Positions 9,030 through 17,836 of a stretch of DNA of 64,000 nt are shown piece after piece. The position numbers were made by a program, and so were the translations under genes. Source of the DNA: VAZQ01 sp963712565 (lineage in GTDB: Bacteria; Pseudomonadota; Alphaproteobacteria; Rhizobiales; Xanthobacteraceae); the NCBI GenBank assembly GCA_963712565.1, contig CAVQIP010000017.1, positions 1 through 64,000 on the forward strand, given 5' to 3'. Every line of letters begins with the position of its first letter. Positions within the stretch are counted from its first letter, which is position 1. The notes beneath the pieces are model-generated. The model worked only from the letters and a program-made list of their open reading frames with translations, had not been told where the DNA came from and made no database searches.

Positions 9030-9659
9030 GTGCAACGGACTTCGGAGTGGGCGAAGGCGCTGGACCAGATCCAGATCTGCAATGTGCGGCGGGCCTTTGC
9101 GTTCAACCTCGATCTGGGAGAGTGGGACGCGCTGGAGTCGTGCTTTCATCCCGACGCGAGCGTCACGGTGTCGTGGTATTCGGGACCGCTCGGTGGCTTC
9201 ATCGAGCGATCGAAGGCGATGGCGGCGGGCCGCAAATCCGAGGAGCACCGCAAGCATTGGCTCGGCAACATGCGCGCCGAGGTCAACGGCACGCGCGCGC
9301 TGCTCGAAACCGATGTGCTCATCCTGATCCGGGAATTCATCGACGGCAGCCTGTTCGATTACACCTCCTATGCGCGGTTCTACGACTTGTTCGAGCAGCG
9401 CGCGGGCGTCTGGCGCATCCTGGAGTGGCACTGCATCTACGACAAGGACCGGCTCGACCCGGTGGTGCCCGCGTCGGACGCGTCGCCGCTGCACGCGCAG
9501 GCCGCACTCGAAGGGCCGGAAAGCGGCTTCGCATTCATGCGACTGCGGCAATCCAAGCGCGGACGGACCGTCCCGCAATCGGTGGTGATCCGCGACACCG
9601 CGGGCGAACGAAGGCTTCGCCGTCGGGGCGAGGATTGGCTCGCCGGCGCAAAGGTGTGA
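9030..9659 (+). CDS. SnoaL-like / NTF2-fold protein
   Basis: A 209-residue protein whose first 145 residues match the SnoaL-like NTF2 fold. It has an N-terminal helix (ALDQIQICNVRRAFAFNLDLGEWDAL), the strand pattern ESCFHPDASVTVSWYSG, and a late strand YTSYARFYDLFEQRAGVWRILEWHCIYDKD. Such domains form cone-shaped pockets in hydratases, dehydratases and isomerases, or serve as ligand-binding scaffolds. The C-terminal 60 residues look disordered and basic. GTG 9030 follows AGGAGGGG. The stop is one base before the fmt ATG, so the two are probably cotranscribed. Substrate unknown. Confidence 0.7.
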   Translation: MQRTSEWAKALDQIQICNVRRAFAFNLDLGEWDALESCFHPDASVTVSWYSGPLGGFIERSKAMAAGRKSEEHRKHWLGNMRAEVNGTRALLETDVLILIREFIDGSLFDYTSYARFYDLFEQRAGVWRILEWHCIYDKDRLDPVVPASDASPLHAQAALEGPESGFAFMRLRQSKRGRTVPQSVVIRDTAGERRLRRRGEDWLAGAKV

Positions 9660-9660
9660 G

Positions 9661-10590
9661 ATGTCGTTGCGTATCTTGTTCATGGGCACGCCGGACTTCG
9701 CGGTCCCGACGCTGGTCGAGATCGTCGGACGCGGCCACGAGGTCGTGGCGGTCTACACGCGCGCGCCCAAGCCGGCCGGGCGGCGCGGCCTGGACCCGAC
9801 GCCGAGCCCGATCGAGCGCGAGGCGCGCCGCTTGGGGCTGTCCGTGCTCACGCCGACGACGTTGCGCACGACCGACGCGGAACGCACCGTGCGCGCCCAC
9901 GGCGCGGACGTGGGCGTCGTCGTCGCCTATGGCCTGATCCTGCCGGCACCCATCCTCGCGAGCTTTCCCCTCGGCGCGTTCAACCTGCATGCCTCGCTGC
10001 TGCCGCGCTGGCGCGGCGCGGCGCCCATCAACCGCGCGATCATGGCCGGCGACGCCGAGACCGGCGTGATGGTCATGAAAATGGCGGAGGGGCTCGACAC
10101 CGGTCCGGTCGCCATGGCCGAGCGGGTGCCGATCACCCCCGACGCCACCGCCGGCGATCTGCACGACCGGCTTGCCCGCCTCGGCGCCGACCTCATGGTG
10201 CGCGCGCTCGGCGCGCTCGAGCGCGGCTCGCTCACGCTCACGCCGCAGCCCGACGCCGGCGTGACCTATGCGGGCAAGATCGGCAAGGACGAGACCCGCA
10301 TCGCCTGGGCGCGGCCCTGGCTGGAGGTGCACAACCACATCCGCGGCCTGTCGCCGTTTCCCGGCGCCTGGTTCGAGCTCCCGGGGCAGGGCGGCCGCGT
10401 CAAGGTGCTGCGCACGACCAAGGGCGAGGGCGCCGGCGCGCCCGGCACCGTGCTCGACGACGCGCTGACCGTGGCTTGCGCCGACGGCGCGGTGCAAATC
10501 CTCGAATTGCAGCGCGCCGGCCGCCAGGCGATGAAGGCGGGCGAATTCCTGCGCGGCACCCCGGTTGCCGCCGGCACCCGCCTCGGTTAA
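9661..10590 (+). CDS. fmt: Methionyl-tRNA formyltransferase
   Basis: A 309-residue enzyme that formylates initiator Met-tRNA using 10-formyl-tetrahydrofolate. The N-terminal formyltransferase domain has the opening LRILFMGTPDFAVP and the active-site segment FNLHASLLPRWRGAAP, placing catalytic Asn108 and His110; Asp146 (GLDTGP) completes the set. The C-terminal OB-like tRNA-binding domain starts near residue 205. It follows the SnoaL-like gene by one base and precedes truA by 8 bp, forming an operon-like run. Confidence 0.96.
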   Translation: MSLRILFMGTPDFAVPTLVEIVGRGHEVVAVYTRAPKPAGRRGLDPTPSPIEREARRLGLSVLTPTTLRTTDAERTVRAHGADVGVVVAYGLILPAPILASFPLGAFNLHASLLPRWRGAAPINRAIMAGDAETGVMVMKMAEGLDTGPVAMAERVPITPDATAGDLHDRLARLGADLMVRALGALERGSLTLTPQPDAGVTYAGKIGKDETRIAWARPWLEVHNHIRGLSPFPGAWFELPGQGGRVKVLRTTKGEGAGAPGTVLDDALTVACADGAVQILELQRAGRQAMKAGEFLRGTPVAAGTRLG

Positions 10591-10598
10591 GTGGCGCG

Positions 10599-11339
10599 AT
10601 GCCGCGCTACAAGCTCACCATCGAATATGACGGCAGCCCGTTCGTTGGCTGGCAGGTGCAGGACAACGGTCCCTCGGTGCAAGGCGTGCTGGCGGCGGCG
10701 GTCGAGGCATTCTGCGGGGAGAAAGTCAGCGTCCACGGGGCAGGGCGCACCGACGCCGGCGTGCATGCGCTCGGCCAAGTCGGCCACGTCGATCTCGTCA
10801 AGGACTGGGACGACGACACGGTGCGCGACGCCTTGAACGCGCATCTGCGTCCGCATCCGGTCGCCGTCATCGCCGCCGAGCACGTGCCGGCTACCTTCGA
10901 TGCCCGCTTCTCCGCCCTACGCCGTCACTATCTCTATCGCATCGTCAACCGCCGTGCCGACCTCGCCCTCGAACGCGGTCGGGCCTGGCGCATCCCCAAG
11001 CCCCTCGACAGCGCGGCCATGCACGCGGCGGCGCAACGTCTCGTCGGCCGGCACGATTTCACCACCTTCCGCAGCGTCGAATGCCAGGCGACATCGCCGG
11101 TGAAGACCCTGGACCGGCTCGACGTGCATCGCAGCAACGACGACATCCAGGTCGAGGCTTCGGCGCGCTCGTTTCTGCACAGCCAGGTGCGCTCGATGGT
11201 GGGGGCGCTTGCGCTGGTGGGCGAGGGCAAATGGACGGCCGACGACGTTTCGATCGCACTTGGCGAGCGCGACCGTACCGCCTGCGCTCCGGTGGCGCCG
11301 CCCGACGGGCTTTATCTGACGCGGGTCGACTATGAATGA
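10599..11339 (+). CDS. truA: tRNA pseudouridine(38-40) synthase
   Basis: A 246-residue TruA, which converts uridines 38-40 of the anticodon arm to pseudouridine. It begins with the family start MPRYKLTIEYDGSPFVGWQ. The catalytic aspartate is Asp52 in GAGRTDAGVHA, with further conserved text FDARFSALRRHYLYRI and SFLHSQVRSMVGAL. The ATG at 10599 is chosen because it gives this conserved N-terminus; the frame is open for another 120 bp upstream inside fmt. Position directly after fmt is normal for Rhizobiales. Confidence 0.96.
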   Translation: MPRYKLTIEYDGSPFVGWQVQDNGPSVQGVLAAAVEAFCGEKVSVHGAGRTDAGVHALGQVGHVDLVKDWDDDTVRDALNAHLRPHPVAVIAAEHVPATFDARFSALRRHYLYRIVNRRADLALERGRAWRIPKPLDSAAMHAAAQRLVGRHDFTTFRSVECQATSPVKTLDRLDVHRSNDDIQVEASARSFLHSQVRSMVGALALVGEGKWTADDVSIALGERDRTACAPVAPPDGLYLTRVDYE

Positions 11340-11360
11340 AACAGAACGGAGACCTACACC

Positions 11361-12335
11361 GTGCTGAGACGATTGTCGTTCTTGCTGGCTTTTGGCCTGC
11401 TGGCGCTTGCGCTGCCGGCCGATGCGCAGAACTTTCCCGTGGGGCAGGTGCGCATCATCGTGCCGTTTCCGCCCGGCGGAGCGACCGACGTTCTCGGCCG
11501 CGTGCTCGGCCTGCATCTGCAGAATCTCTGGGGTCCGCCAGTGATCGCGGAATATCGTCCGGGCGCTGCCGGCCTGATCGGCGCGCGGCAGGTGACGAAT
11601 TCGCCGGCGGACGGCTACACGCTGCTGATGGCCTCGACCGGCGCCATTCTGGCGCTCGCCGCCGACCGCGCCGGCGGCGGCGCCTACGACATCGCGGGCG
11701 AATTGGCGCCGATCTCGCTGGTGGCGGCGCCGCCTTATATCCTCGTGGTCAATCCGTCCCTGCCGGTGACGACGGCCGCGGAGCTGATCGCCTACGCCAA
11801 AGCGAACCCGGGCAAGGTCGCGTTCGGCTCGTCCGGCGTCGGCTCGGCGTCGCATCTGTCCGGCGCGCTGTTTCAGCAGATGGCGGGCATCGACATGCTG
11901 CACGTTCCCTATCGCGGCACCGGACCGGCGGTCACCGATCTCATCGGCGGCCGCATCAGCGCGATGTTTTCGCCGGCGCTGACGGTCACGCCGCACATCG
12001 CCGCGGGCACGCTGCGCGTGATCGGGACGACGGGCGCGACCCGCTCGGCGTTGTTCCCTGATTTTCCGACCGTGGCCGAGAGCGGGCTTGCCGGCTATTC
12101 CTCGCTCGGCTGGTTCGGCTTGTTCGCTCCGGCGGGCACGCCGCACGACATCGTGGTGAAGATCAGCGCCGATACCAGAACCGTGCTGACGCTGGGCGAT
12201 GTCAGGCAGCGTCTCGCGGAGCAGGGCGCCGAGCCCGAGCCCAGCACGCCCGATGCTTTTGCCGCCTTCGTCAATTCCGACATCGCCAAGTGGCTCGAGC
12301 TCGGGCAGAAGGCCGGCATCAAGCTCAAGCCCTGA
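11361..12335 (+). CDS. Tripartite tricarboxylate transporter substrate-binding protein (Bug/TctC family)
   Basis: A 324-residue Bug receptor with an N-terminal signal peptide (cleavage near ADAQN). Family text includes FPVGQVRIIVPFPPGGATDV, EYRPGAAGLIGARQV, SPADGYTLLMAS and LIAYAKANPGKVAFGSSG. The start is GTG 11361, preceded by GGAGACCTACACC. It sits 21 bp after truA on the same strand, interrupting the truA-dapE neighbourhood, and may be read from the fmt-truA transcript. No TctA/TctB genes are present. Ligand unknown. Confidence 0.87.
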   Translation: MLRRLSFLLAFGLLALALPADAQNFPVGQVRIIVPFPPGGATDVLGRVLGLHLQNLWGPPVIAEYRPGAAGLIGARQVTNSPADGYTLLMASTGAILALAADRAGGGAYDIAGELAPISLVAAPPYILVVNPSLPVTTAAELIAYAKANPGKVAFGSSGVGSASHLSGALFQQMAGIDMLHVPYRGTGPAVTDLIGGRISAMFSPALTVTPHIAAGTLRVIGTTGATRSALFPDFPTVAESGLAGYSSLGWFGLFAPAGTPHDIVVKISADTRTVLTLGDVRQRLAEQGAEPEPSTPDAFAAFVNSDIAKWLELGQKAGIKLKP

Positions 12336-12353
12336 GTCCCCGCCGCCGGCTCC

Positions 12354-13520
12354 TCAACCAAAATAGCGCTCGAGAATGCCGCGATAGACCGCGGTCAGCG
12401 TCGCCAGATCGGCGACCGTGGTGCGCTCGTCGACCTGGTGCATGGTCTGCCCGACCAGGCCGAACTCGAGCACCGGGCAATAGTTCTTGATGAAGCGCGC
12501 GTCCGAGGTGCCGCCGGCGGTCGAGAGCTTCGGCTTCCTTTTCGTCACGTCCTTGATCACCTTGGAGACGAGATCGAGGAACGGGCCCGGCTCGGCCACG
12601 AACGAATCGGCGTTCGAGGGCTCCCAGTCGATGTGCCAGCGGATACGCCCGGCGGCCGCGTCGGCGGCACGCTTCTCGATCAGCATCTTGAGCGAAGCGT
12701 GGCTGTGGCGATCGTTGAAGCGCACGTTGAATCGCGCGCGCGCCTCGCCCGGGATGAGATTGACGACCGTGTTGCCGATATCGATGGAGACGAATTCGAG
12801 ATTGGAAGGGTCGAATTGCGCGCTGCCGTGGTCGAGCGGCGTCGCCATCAGCGCGCTCATCAAGGTGACGAGCCCGCGCACGGGGTTGTCGGCGCGTTCG
12901 GGATAGGCGACGTGGCCCTGCTTGCCGGTGATGACGAGGGTGCCGTTGAGCGAGCCGCGCCGGCCGACTTTGATGGTGTCCCCGATCGCGGCGATGTTGC
13001 TCGGCTCTCCCAGGATACAGTGGTCGAACGTCTCGCCGCGGTCGGCCGCCCATTTGAGCAGCTTCACCGTTCCGTTCACGGCGATGCCTTCCTCGTCCCC
13101 GGTGATCAGGAACGAGATCGAGCCCTTCGGCACGCCGCCGCGCGCGGCGAGATGATCGAGCGTCGCCGCCAGCGCGCACGCGACCGCGCCCTTCATGTCG
13201 ACCGCGCCGCGGCCATAGAGCGTGCCGCCCACGATCTCGCCGGCAAATGGCGGATGGGTCCATTTCCCCTGCTCGCCCGGCGGCACGACGTCGGTATGGC
13301 CGGCGAAGACCAGATGGGGGCCGGAGCTGCCGATGCGGGCATAGAGGTTTTCAACCGGCGCGGTACCGGGCTCGGCGAAGGTGACGCGATGGACCTCGAA
13401 GCCCGCCGCCTTCAGCGCGCCCTCGATCACGCCGAGTGCACCGCCCTCCGCGGGCGTCACCGACGGGCAGCGGACAAGGTCGCGGGCGAGCGCGATGGGA
13501 TCGCGGATCGGCGAACTCAT
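12354..13520 (-). CDS. dapE: Succinyl-diaminopimelate desuccinylase
   Basis: A 388-residue M20-family dizinc hydrolase that makes LL-diaminopimelate for lysine and peptidoglycan. Metal and catalytic residues are visible: His75 and Asp77 in AGHTDVV, the bridging Asp109 in RGAVDMKG, and the Glu143-Glu144 pair in GDEEG. The dimerisation insert (about 180-290) is present. ATG 13520 gives the usual N-terminus SPIRDPIALARDLVRCPSVTP; an in-frame extension of 12 codons upstream seems unnecessary. dapD, which acts two steps earlier, lies 1 kb away on the same strand. Confidence 0.95.
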   Translation of the reverse strand: MSSPIRDPIALARDLVRCPSVTPAEGGALGVIEGALKAAGFEVHRVTFAEPGTAPVENLYARIGSSGPHLVFAGHTDVVPPGEQGKWTHPPFAGEIVGGTLYGRGAVDMKGAVACALAATLDHLAARGGVPKGSISFLITGDEEGIAVNGTVKLLKWAADRGETFDHCILGEPSNIAAIGDTIKVGRRGSLNGTLVITGKQGHVAYPERADNPVRGLVTLMSALMATPLDHGSAQFDPSNLEFVSIDIGNTVVNLIPGEARARFNVRFNDRHSHASLKMLIEKRAADAAAGRIRWHIDWEPSNADSFVAEPGPFLDLVSKVIKDVTKRKPKLSTAGGTSDARFIKNYCPVLEFGLVGQTMHQVDERTTVADLATLTAVYRGILERYFG

Positions 13521-13566
13521 GGTCGCGGCTCTATCGGTGCCGCGCGATCGCGTCAATGCGCAATGT

Positions 13567-14007
13567 CTACGCCGGCAGGGTCAGCGGGTCGGGGCCGTAA
13601 CGGTTGGGTCCGATCGTCCCGCGCAGACAGCCGAGCTCGACGAAGGCCCAGACCGTGATGGCGAAGCTGATGAGATGCAGGATGACGAGAGTCAGATCCT
13701 CGGTCTGGTCGGCGGCCGCGCTCAAGATTGTCGGGATGGCGTAGAACACCACGAGCCACCACGCCGACTTGTCGCGGTCGTGGAGACGCTTGGCGCCGAT
13801 GGCGAGGCCGATCCACACCAGCGGGATGTAAAGGATGACGAGGACCGCCATCGTCACGCCGGCGAACTCGAAGCGGTGCTCGCGAGCCATGGCGAGTGCG
13901 ATCAGCAGAACAACTAGGACAATGACAGTGATGGCGATGATCGTCATCCAATAGGGTTTGCGGTTCAAGCGGCCTTGGAACGAGAACAGCAATTGGGTCA
14001 TGGACAT
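13567..14007 (-). CDS. DUF805 family membrane protein
   Basis: A 146-residue inner-membrane protein of the DUF805 type. It opens with the characteristic LFSFQGRLNRKPYW motif and then three to four hydrophobic helices, with KRLHDRDKSAWW in the first cytoplasmic loop, which is diagnostic for the family. Start at ATG 14007; the frame continues 37 codons further upstream, but that part is not family-like. It lies between dapE and dapD together with a TM2 protein, all on one strand. Function of DUF805 proteins is not established. Confidence 0.8.
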   Translation of the reverse strand: MSMTQLLFSFQGRLNRKPYWMTIIAITVIVLVVLLIALAMAREHRFEFAGVTMAVLVILYIPLVWIGLAIGAKRLHDRDKSAWWLVVFYAIPTILSAAADQTEDLTLVILHLISFAITVWAFVELGCLRGTIGPNRYGPDPLTLPA

Positions 14008-14117
14008 GGCGCGGGCCCTTGTTCGTTTCCCCGAAATGATGATTTCAGCCTGATTCCACCGGCCGGCGCCAGCCATCGCGTCGGGGCCGCACCGCCCATT
14101 GCGACCGAACCGCCACA

Positions 14118-14438
14118 CTAGGCGCCGAGCTGCGCGGCCAGAATGTTGTTCTGGTTTCTCACCCAGCCTGGAATCAGGAACGCGTCGACAAACGCCCAGA
14201 CGACCGTGACCACCATTCCCACGAGAGTGAGCGTGAGGATGAGTTGCGTGACCGCAACGCCGGTGCGTTTGAGGTAGAAATTGTGGCCCCCGACCAGCCC
14301 CAGGAAAAACCAGAGTATGTATGCGACGAGGGCGGTCTTCTTGTTGGCTTCGTACAGCATCAGCGCGCGCGTGTCGCTCGACAGCCCGCCCTGTTGCTGG
14401 ATCGTGTGTCTGATTCCGGGGGGAAGCTCGGCTGGCAT
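14118..14438 (-). CDS. TM2 domain-containing membrane protein
   Basis: A 106-residue protein with a soluble N-terminus (residues 1-35) and a TM2 domain: two transmembrane helices around YILWFFLGLVGGHNFYL and LTLVGMVVTVVWAFVDAFLIPG. The GGHNFYL turn and the Asp in VDAFLIPG are the domain's signature. TM2 proteins are small integral membrane proteins of unknown biochemical role. It is preceded by a good AGGAGAG site and lies 49 bp downstream of the dapD stop, so it is probably transcribed with dapD. Confidence 0.82.
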   Translation of the reverse strand: MPAELPPGIRHTIQQQGGLSSDTRALMLYEANKKTALVAYILWFFLGLVGGHNFYLKRTGVAVTQLILTLTLVGMVVTVVWAFVDAFLIPGWVRNQNNILAAQLGA

Positions 14439-14487
14439 GATGCTCTCCTTGCGGCGCGCGATTTGATCGTGCGACGGCGCCTCGGGG

Positions 14488-15333
14488 TCAATCCCGCAAC
14501 AATTCGTTGATCGAGGTTTTTGCGCGCGTCTTCTCGTCGACGCGCTTGACGATCACCGCGCAATACAGGCTTGGGCCCGGGCCGCCGTTCTTCGTCGGCT
14601 TGCCGGGCAGCGAGCCCGGAACGACCACCGAATAGGCCGGCACCTCGCCTTGGAACGTCTCGCCGGTCTCGCGATCGACGATCCGGGTCGAGGCCCCGAT
14701 GAAGACGCCCATGGCAAGCACCGAGCCCTCGCGCACGATCACGCCCTCGGCGACCTCCGCGCGCGCCCCTACGAAGCAATTGTCCTCGACGATCACCGGC
14801 GCTGCCTGCAGCGGCTCGAGCACGCCGCCGATGCCGGCGCCGCCGGAGATGTGGCAGTTCTTTCCGATCTGGGCGCAGGAACCGACGGTGGCCCAGGTGT
14901 CGACCATGGTGCCGGAGTCCACATAGGCGCCGAGATTGACGAAGCTCGGCATCAGCACCACGCCGGGCGCGATATAGGCCGAGCGCCGCACCACGCAGTT
15001 CGGCACCGCCCGGAAGCCGGCTTGCCGGAAGCGCGCGGCGTCCCAGCCGTCGAACTTCGAGGCGATCTTGTCCCACCACGCGGATTTGCCGGGTCCGCCG
15101 GCGATCACGGCCATGTCGTTGAGGCGGAACGACAGCAGCACTGCCTTCTTGAGCCACTGGTTGACGCGCCAGTCGCCGTTGGCGCCTCGCTCGGCGACGC
15201 GTGCGACGCCCCGGTCGAGCAGGTCGAGCGCGGCGTCAACCGCCTCGCGCACCGCCCCGGTGGTGGCCGCGCCGATGCGGTCGCGCTGTTCGAACGCGTC
15301 GTCGATGGTCTTGGCGAGATCGGCATGCGACAT
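14488..15333 (-). CDS. dapD: 2,3,4,5-tetrahydropyridine-2,6-dicarboxylate N-succinyltransferase
   Basis: A 281-residue left-handed beta-helix acyltransferase that succinylates tetrahydrodipicolinate in diaminopimelate synthesis. The N-terminal helical domain contains the conserved LDLLDRGVARVAE and VNQWLKKAVLLSFRL. From about residue 100 the hexapeptide repeats begin (AYIAPGVVLMPSFVNLGAYVD, then GTMVDTWATVGSCAQIGKN). Length is close to the family norm of 275-285. The open strand-mate arrangement with dapE and two small membrane proteins suggests one transcription unit. Confidence 0.95.
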   Translation of the reverse strand: MSHADLAKTIDDAFEQRDRIGAATTGAVREAVDAALDLLDRGVARVAERGANGDWRVNQWLKKAVLLSFRLNDMAVIAGGPGKSAWWDKIASKFDGWDAARFRQAGFRAVPNCVVRRSAYIAPGVVLMPSFVNLGAYVDSGTMVDTWATVGSCAQIGKNCHISGGAGIGGVLEPLQAAPVIVEDNCFVGARAEVAEGVIVREGSVLAMGVFIGASTRIVDRETGETFQGEVPAYSVVVPGSLPGKPTKNGGPGPSLYCAVIVKRVDEKTRAKTSINELLRD

Positions 15334-15494
15334 CTGGCGAAAACCCCTGGCGGAGCCTTAAAAGCACGTCCGAGGGGTTGTCGGGAATAGGGCAGCGGAA
15401 GTCAACCGCCGTCCGATCGGCGTGCCGACGCGACAGAAGCTTCACGCCGGCATGCAGGATTTCTCGACGGGCATTCTCGTTTCCGCGCTCGCGT

Positions 15495-16202
15495 TCAGCC
15501 GATCGCGATCCGCTGCAGAAAGCCGACCAGATCGTCGGTCACGTGATCGACATGCGGGGCGTCGCGCCCTTCGAGCTCCCAGCTCTCGCGGAACACCTCG
15601 CGGGTATGTTCCGGCACCACCAGCACGGTGGTCATGCCGAGCGCATGCGGCACCGCCAGGTTGCGCGCGAGATCCTCGAACATCGCCGACTTTGCGGCGT
15701 CGACGTCGTGCGCCTTGAGAAAGCGCTCGTAGGTCCGCGGTGAGGGCTTGGGCTCGAGTTCGGCCGCGACGATATCGAATACGTCCTCGAAATGCCGCTC
15801 GAGCTCGAGCCGCGCGAGCACGGCGCCGGCGTGGCGGCGCGTGCCGTTCGTGAGGATCAGCTTGCGCCCGGGCAGGCTCTCGATCGCCGCTCCCAGCGCC
15901 GCGTTCGGCGTCAGCGGTGAATGGTCGATCTGATGCACGAAGTCGAGAAAGTCGTCAGGCTCCATCCCGTGCACGGTCATCAGGCCGCGCATCGTGGTGC
16001 CGTAGCGCTTGTAATAATCCTTCTGCAGATGGAATGCCTCCTCGTGCGTGATCTTGAGGAAGCGCGCGATATAGTCGCGAATGCGCTGGTCCACCTGCTG
16101 CCACAGGTTGACGTGGTACGGATAGAGCGTGTTGTCGAGATCGAACACCCAGGTTTCGACATGACCGAAGGCGCGCGGCGCGGAACGACCCGAGGCGTTC
16201 AT
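15495..16202 (-). CDS. HAD-superfamily pyrimidine 5'-nucleotidase-like phosphatase
   Basis: A 235-residue HAD hydrolase of the pyrimidine 5'-nucleotidase (SDT1-like) group. The nucleophile motif is WVFDLDNTLYP (Asp21 and Asp23). Motif II is LILTNGTRRH, the motif III lysine lies in ELEPKPSPRTYE, and motif IV is in AMFEDLARNL. A helical cap follows the first motif. Its ATG overlaps the stop of the upstream POT transporter gene (ATGA at 16199-16202), so translation is coupled. In related genomes this gene usually sits beside dapD, as here. Physiological substrate is inferred, probably nucleoside monophosphates. Confidence 0.85.
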   Translation of the reverse strand: MNASGRSAPRAFGHVETWVFDLDNTLYPYHVNLWQQVDQRIRDYIARFLKITHEEAFHLQKDYYKRYGTTMRGLMTVHGMEPDDFLDFVHQIDHSPLTPNAALGAAIESLPGRKLILTNGTRRHAGAVLARLELERHFEDVFDIVAAELEPKPSPRTYERFLKAHDVDAAKSAMFEDLARNLAVPHALGMTTVLVVPEHTREVFRESWELEGRDAPHVDHVTDDLVGFLQRIAIG

Positions 16203-17605
16203 GACCCAGCCGCGGCGGTTTGGTCGGTGATCACTCTTTTGAGCGGACGGTCGAACGCGAGAATGACGGCGCCCGCCAGCGCGGCGATGCCGGCGATCAT
16301 CAGGAAGAACACCGTCTTGTCCATGCCGCTCCAGAGGCTGCCCAGCCAGCCGGCAATGAAGTTGCCGGTGAAGCTGGTCGCGAGCCACAATCCCATCAGC
16401 ATCGAGACCATGCGCGCCGGCGCGACCTTCGATACCAGCGACAGCCCGATCGGCGAGAGGTAGAGCTCGCCGATGGTGATGACCACGAAATAGCCGAGCA
16501 GCCAGAGCCAGCTGGCGTCGTCGCCGCCCGCCCGCCAGGCGGCGGCGACCATGATCAGGTTCGCCAGCGCCACGCCGAAGCAGCCGATCGACATCTTGGC
16601 GACGGTCGAGGGCTCGGTGCCGCGCTTGGCCTGTCGTGCCCACAACGCGACGAGAAAGGGGGTGAACAGGAAGATCAGGAACGGGTTGAAGGCCTGGAAC
16701 CAGGTGATCGGAATTTCGCCTCGCCACACGACGAGGTCGATCAGGCGGTCGGTGTGGTCGTCGGCCCACAGCACGATGGTGTTGCCTTGCTGCTCGTAGG
16801 TTGCCCAGAACAAGGTCGTCGGCACGAACAGCGCGATCAACGCCAGGATGGCGCGCCACTCGTTACGGTCGAGCGGCTTGTGCGTGGTGCCCGCGGCCAT
16901 CGACTTGTGCAATTCGTCGGGCGGCAGCCCGGGCATGGCGTAGAGATAGATGGCGAGCGCAAGCGTCATGCCCACGCCGGCGGCGGTGAAGCCGTAATGC
17001 CAGCCCAGCTCCTCGCCCAGCGTTCCGCAGACCAGCGGCGCGAGAAACGCGCCGAGATTGATGCCGACATAGAAGATCGAATAGGCGCGATCGCGGCGCC
17101 GGTCGCCCGGGGCATAGAGCCCGCCCACCTGCGCCGACATGTTTGGCTTGAACGCGCCGTTGCCGAGAATGAGCGTGGTCAGGGCGAACAGGAACAGCGG
17201 CTCGAACGCCATCATGAAGTGGCCGACCGCCATCAGGGCGGCGCCGAGCAGGATGGTGCGGTGCTGGCCGAGCACGCGGTCGGCGAGAATGCCGCCGAAC
17301 AGCGGCGTGAGATAGACGAGGCCGGTATAGAGACCGTAGATGTGCGAGGCAAAGGGCTGCGTGCCGAGCGGGCCGAACATCGATTCGAGCAGCTGCTTGA
17401 ACGCCCCGAGCCCGATCACGGCGTCGGCGTGCTCGGGCAGCAGCAGAAATTTCACCATGTAGAGCACGAGCAGGGCCCGCATCCCGTAGTAGGAGAAGCG
17501 CTCCCACATCTCGGTCGCGAACAGGAAGGTCAGCCCGCGCGGATGCCCGAACAGGTCGCTGGGGCGGGCCATGTCGCGGCTATGTTGGGCGGATGAGACG
17601 GTCAT
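16199..17605 (-). CDS. POT-family proton-dependent oligopeptide transporter
   Basis: A 468-residue PTR2/POT transporter with about 14 hydrophobic segments. The N-terminus has the signature ATEMWERFSYYGMRALLVLYM, including the ExxER proton-coupling motif (EMWERF). Further landmarks are GGILADRVLGQHRTILLGA, FKPNMSAQVGGLY and GTLGEELGWHYGFTAAGVGM. Members import di- and tripeptides with protons. The gene ends with an ATGA overlap into the HAD phosphatase, forming a two-gene unit. Specificity cannot be told from sequence. Confidence 0.92.
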   Translation of the reverse strand: MTVSSAQHSRDMARPSDLFGHPRGLTFLFATEMWERFSYYGMRALLVLYMVKFLLLPEHADAVIGLGAFKQLLESMFGPLGTQPFASHIYGLYTGLVYLTPLFGGILADRVLGQHRTILLGAALMAVGHFMMAFEPLFLFALTTLILGNGAFKPNMSAQVGGLYAPGDRRRDRAYSIFYVGINLGAFLAPLVCGTLGEELGWHYGFTAAGVGMTLALAIYLYAMPGLPPDELHKSMAAGTTHKPLDRNEWRAILALIALFVPTTLFWATYEQQGNTIVLWADDHTDRLIDLVVWRGEIPITWFQAFNPFLIFLFTPFLVALWARQAKRGTEPSTVAKMSIGCFGVALANLIMVAAAWRAGGDDASWLWLLGYFVVITIGELYLSPIGLSLVSKVAPARMVSMLMGLWLATSFTGNFIAGWLGSLWSGMDKTVFFLMIAGIAALAGAVILAFDRPLKRVITDQTAAAGS

Positions 17606-17836
17606 TCAATTCGCCTGGCTCGCGCGCGTGACGCTCGGCATCCTTCTCGCTGCGGATGGATCGCGAATCCCGCAAGACGCGCGCGGTGCGACCCTAAAAC
17701 GCGGCACGCTGGTCCGTCAAACCGCGACGTTGCGCTGCAGCCGCGAATGTCGCGAAATCCGCGCGGCACTGATATAGACTGCGCACGAACCAGCTTGCGA
17801 ACAGCTTTTTCACCTGCCCCGACGGAGGAAATGTCC

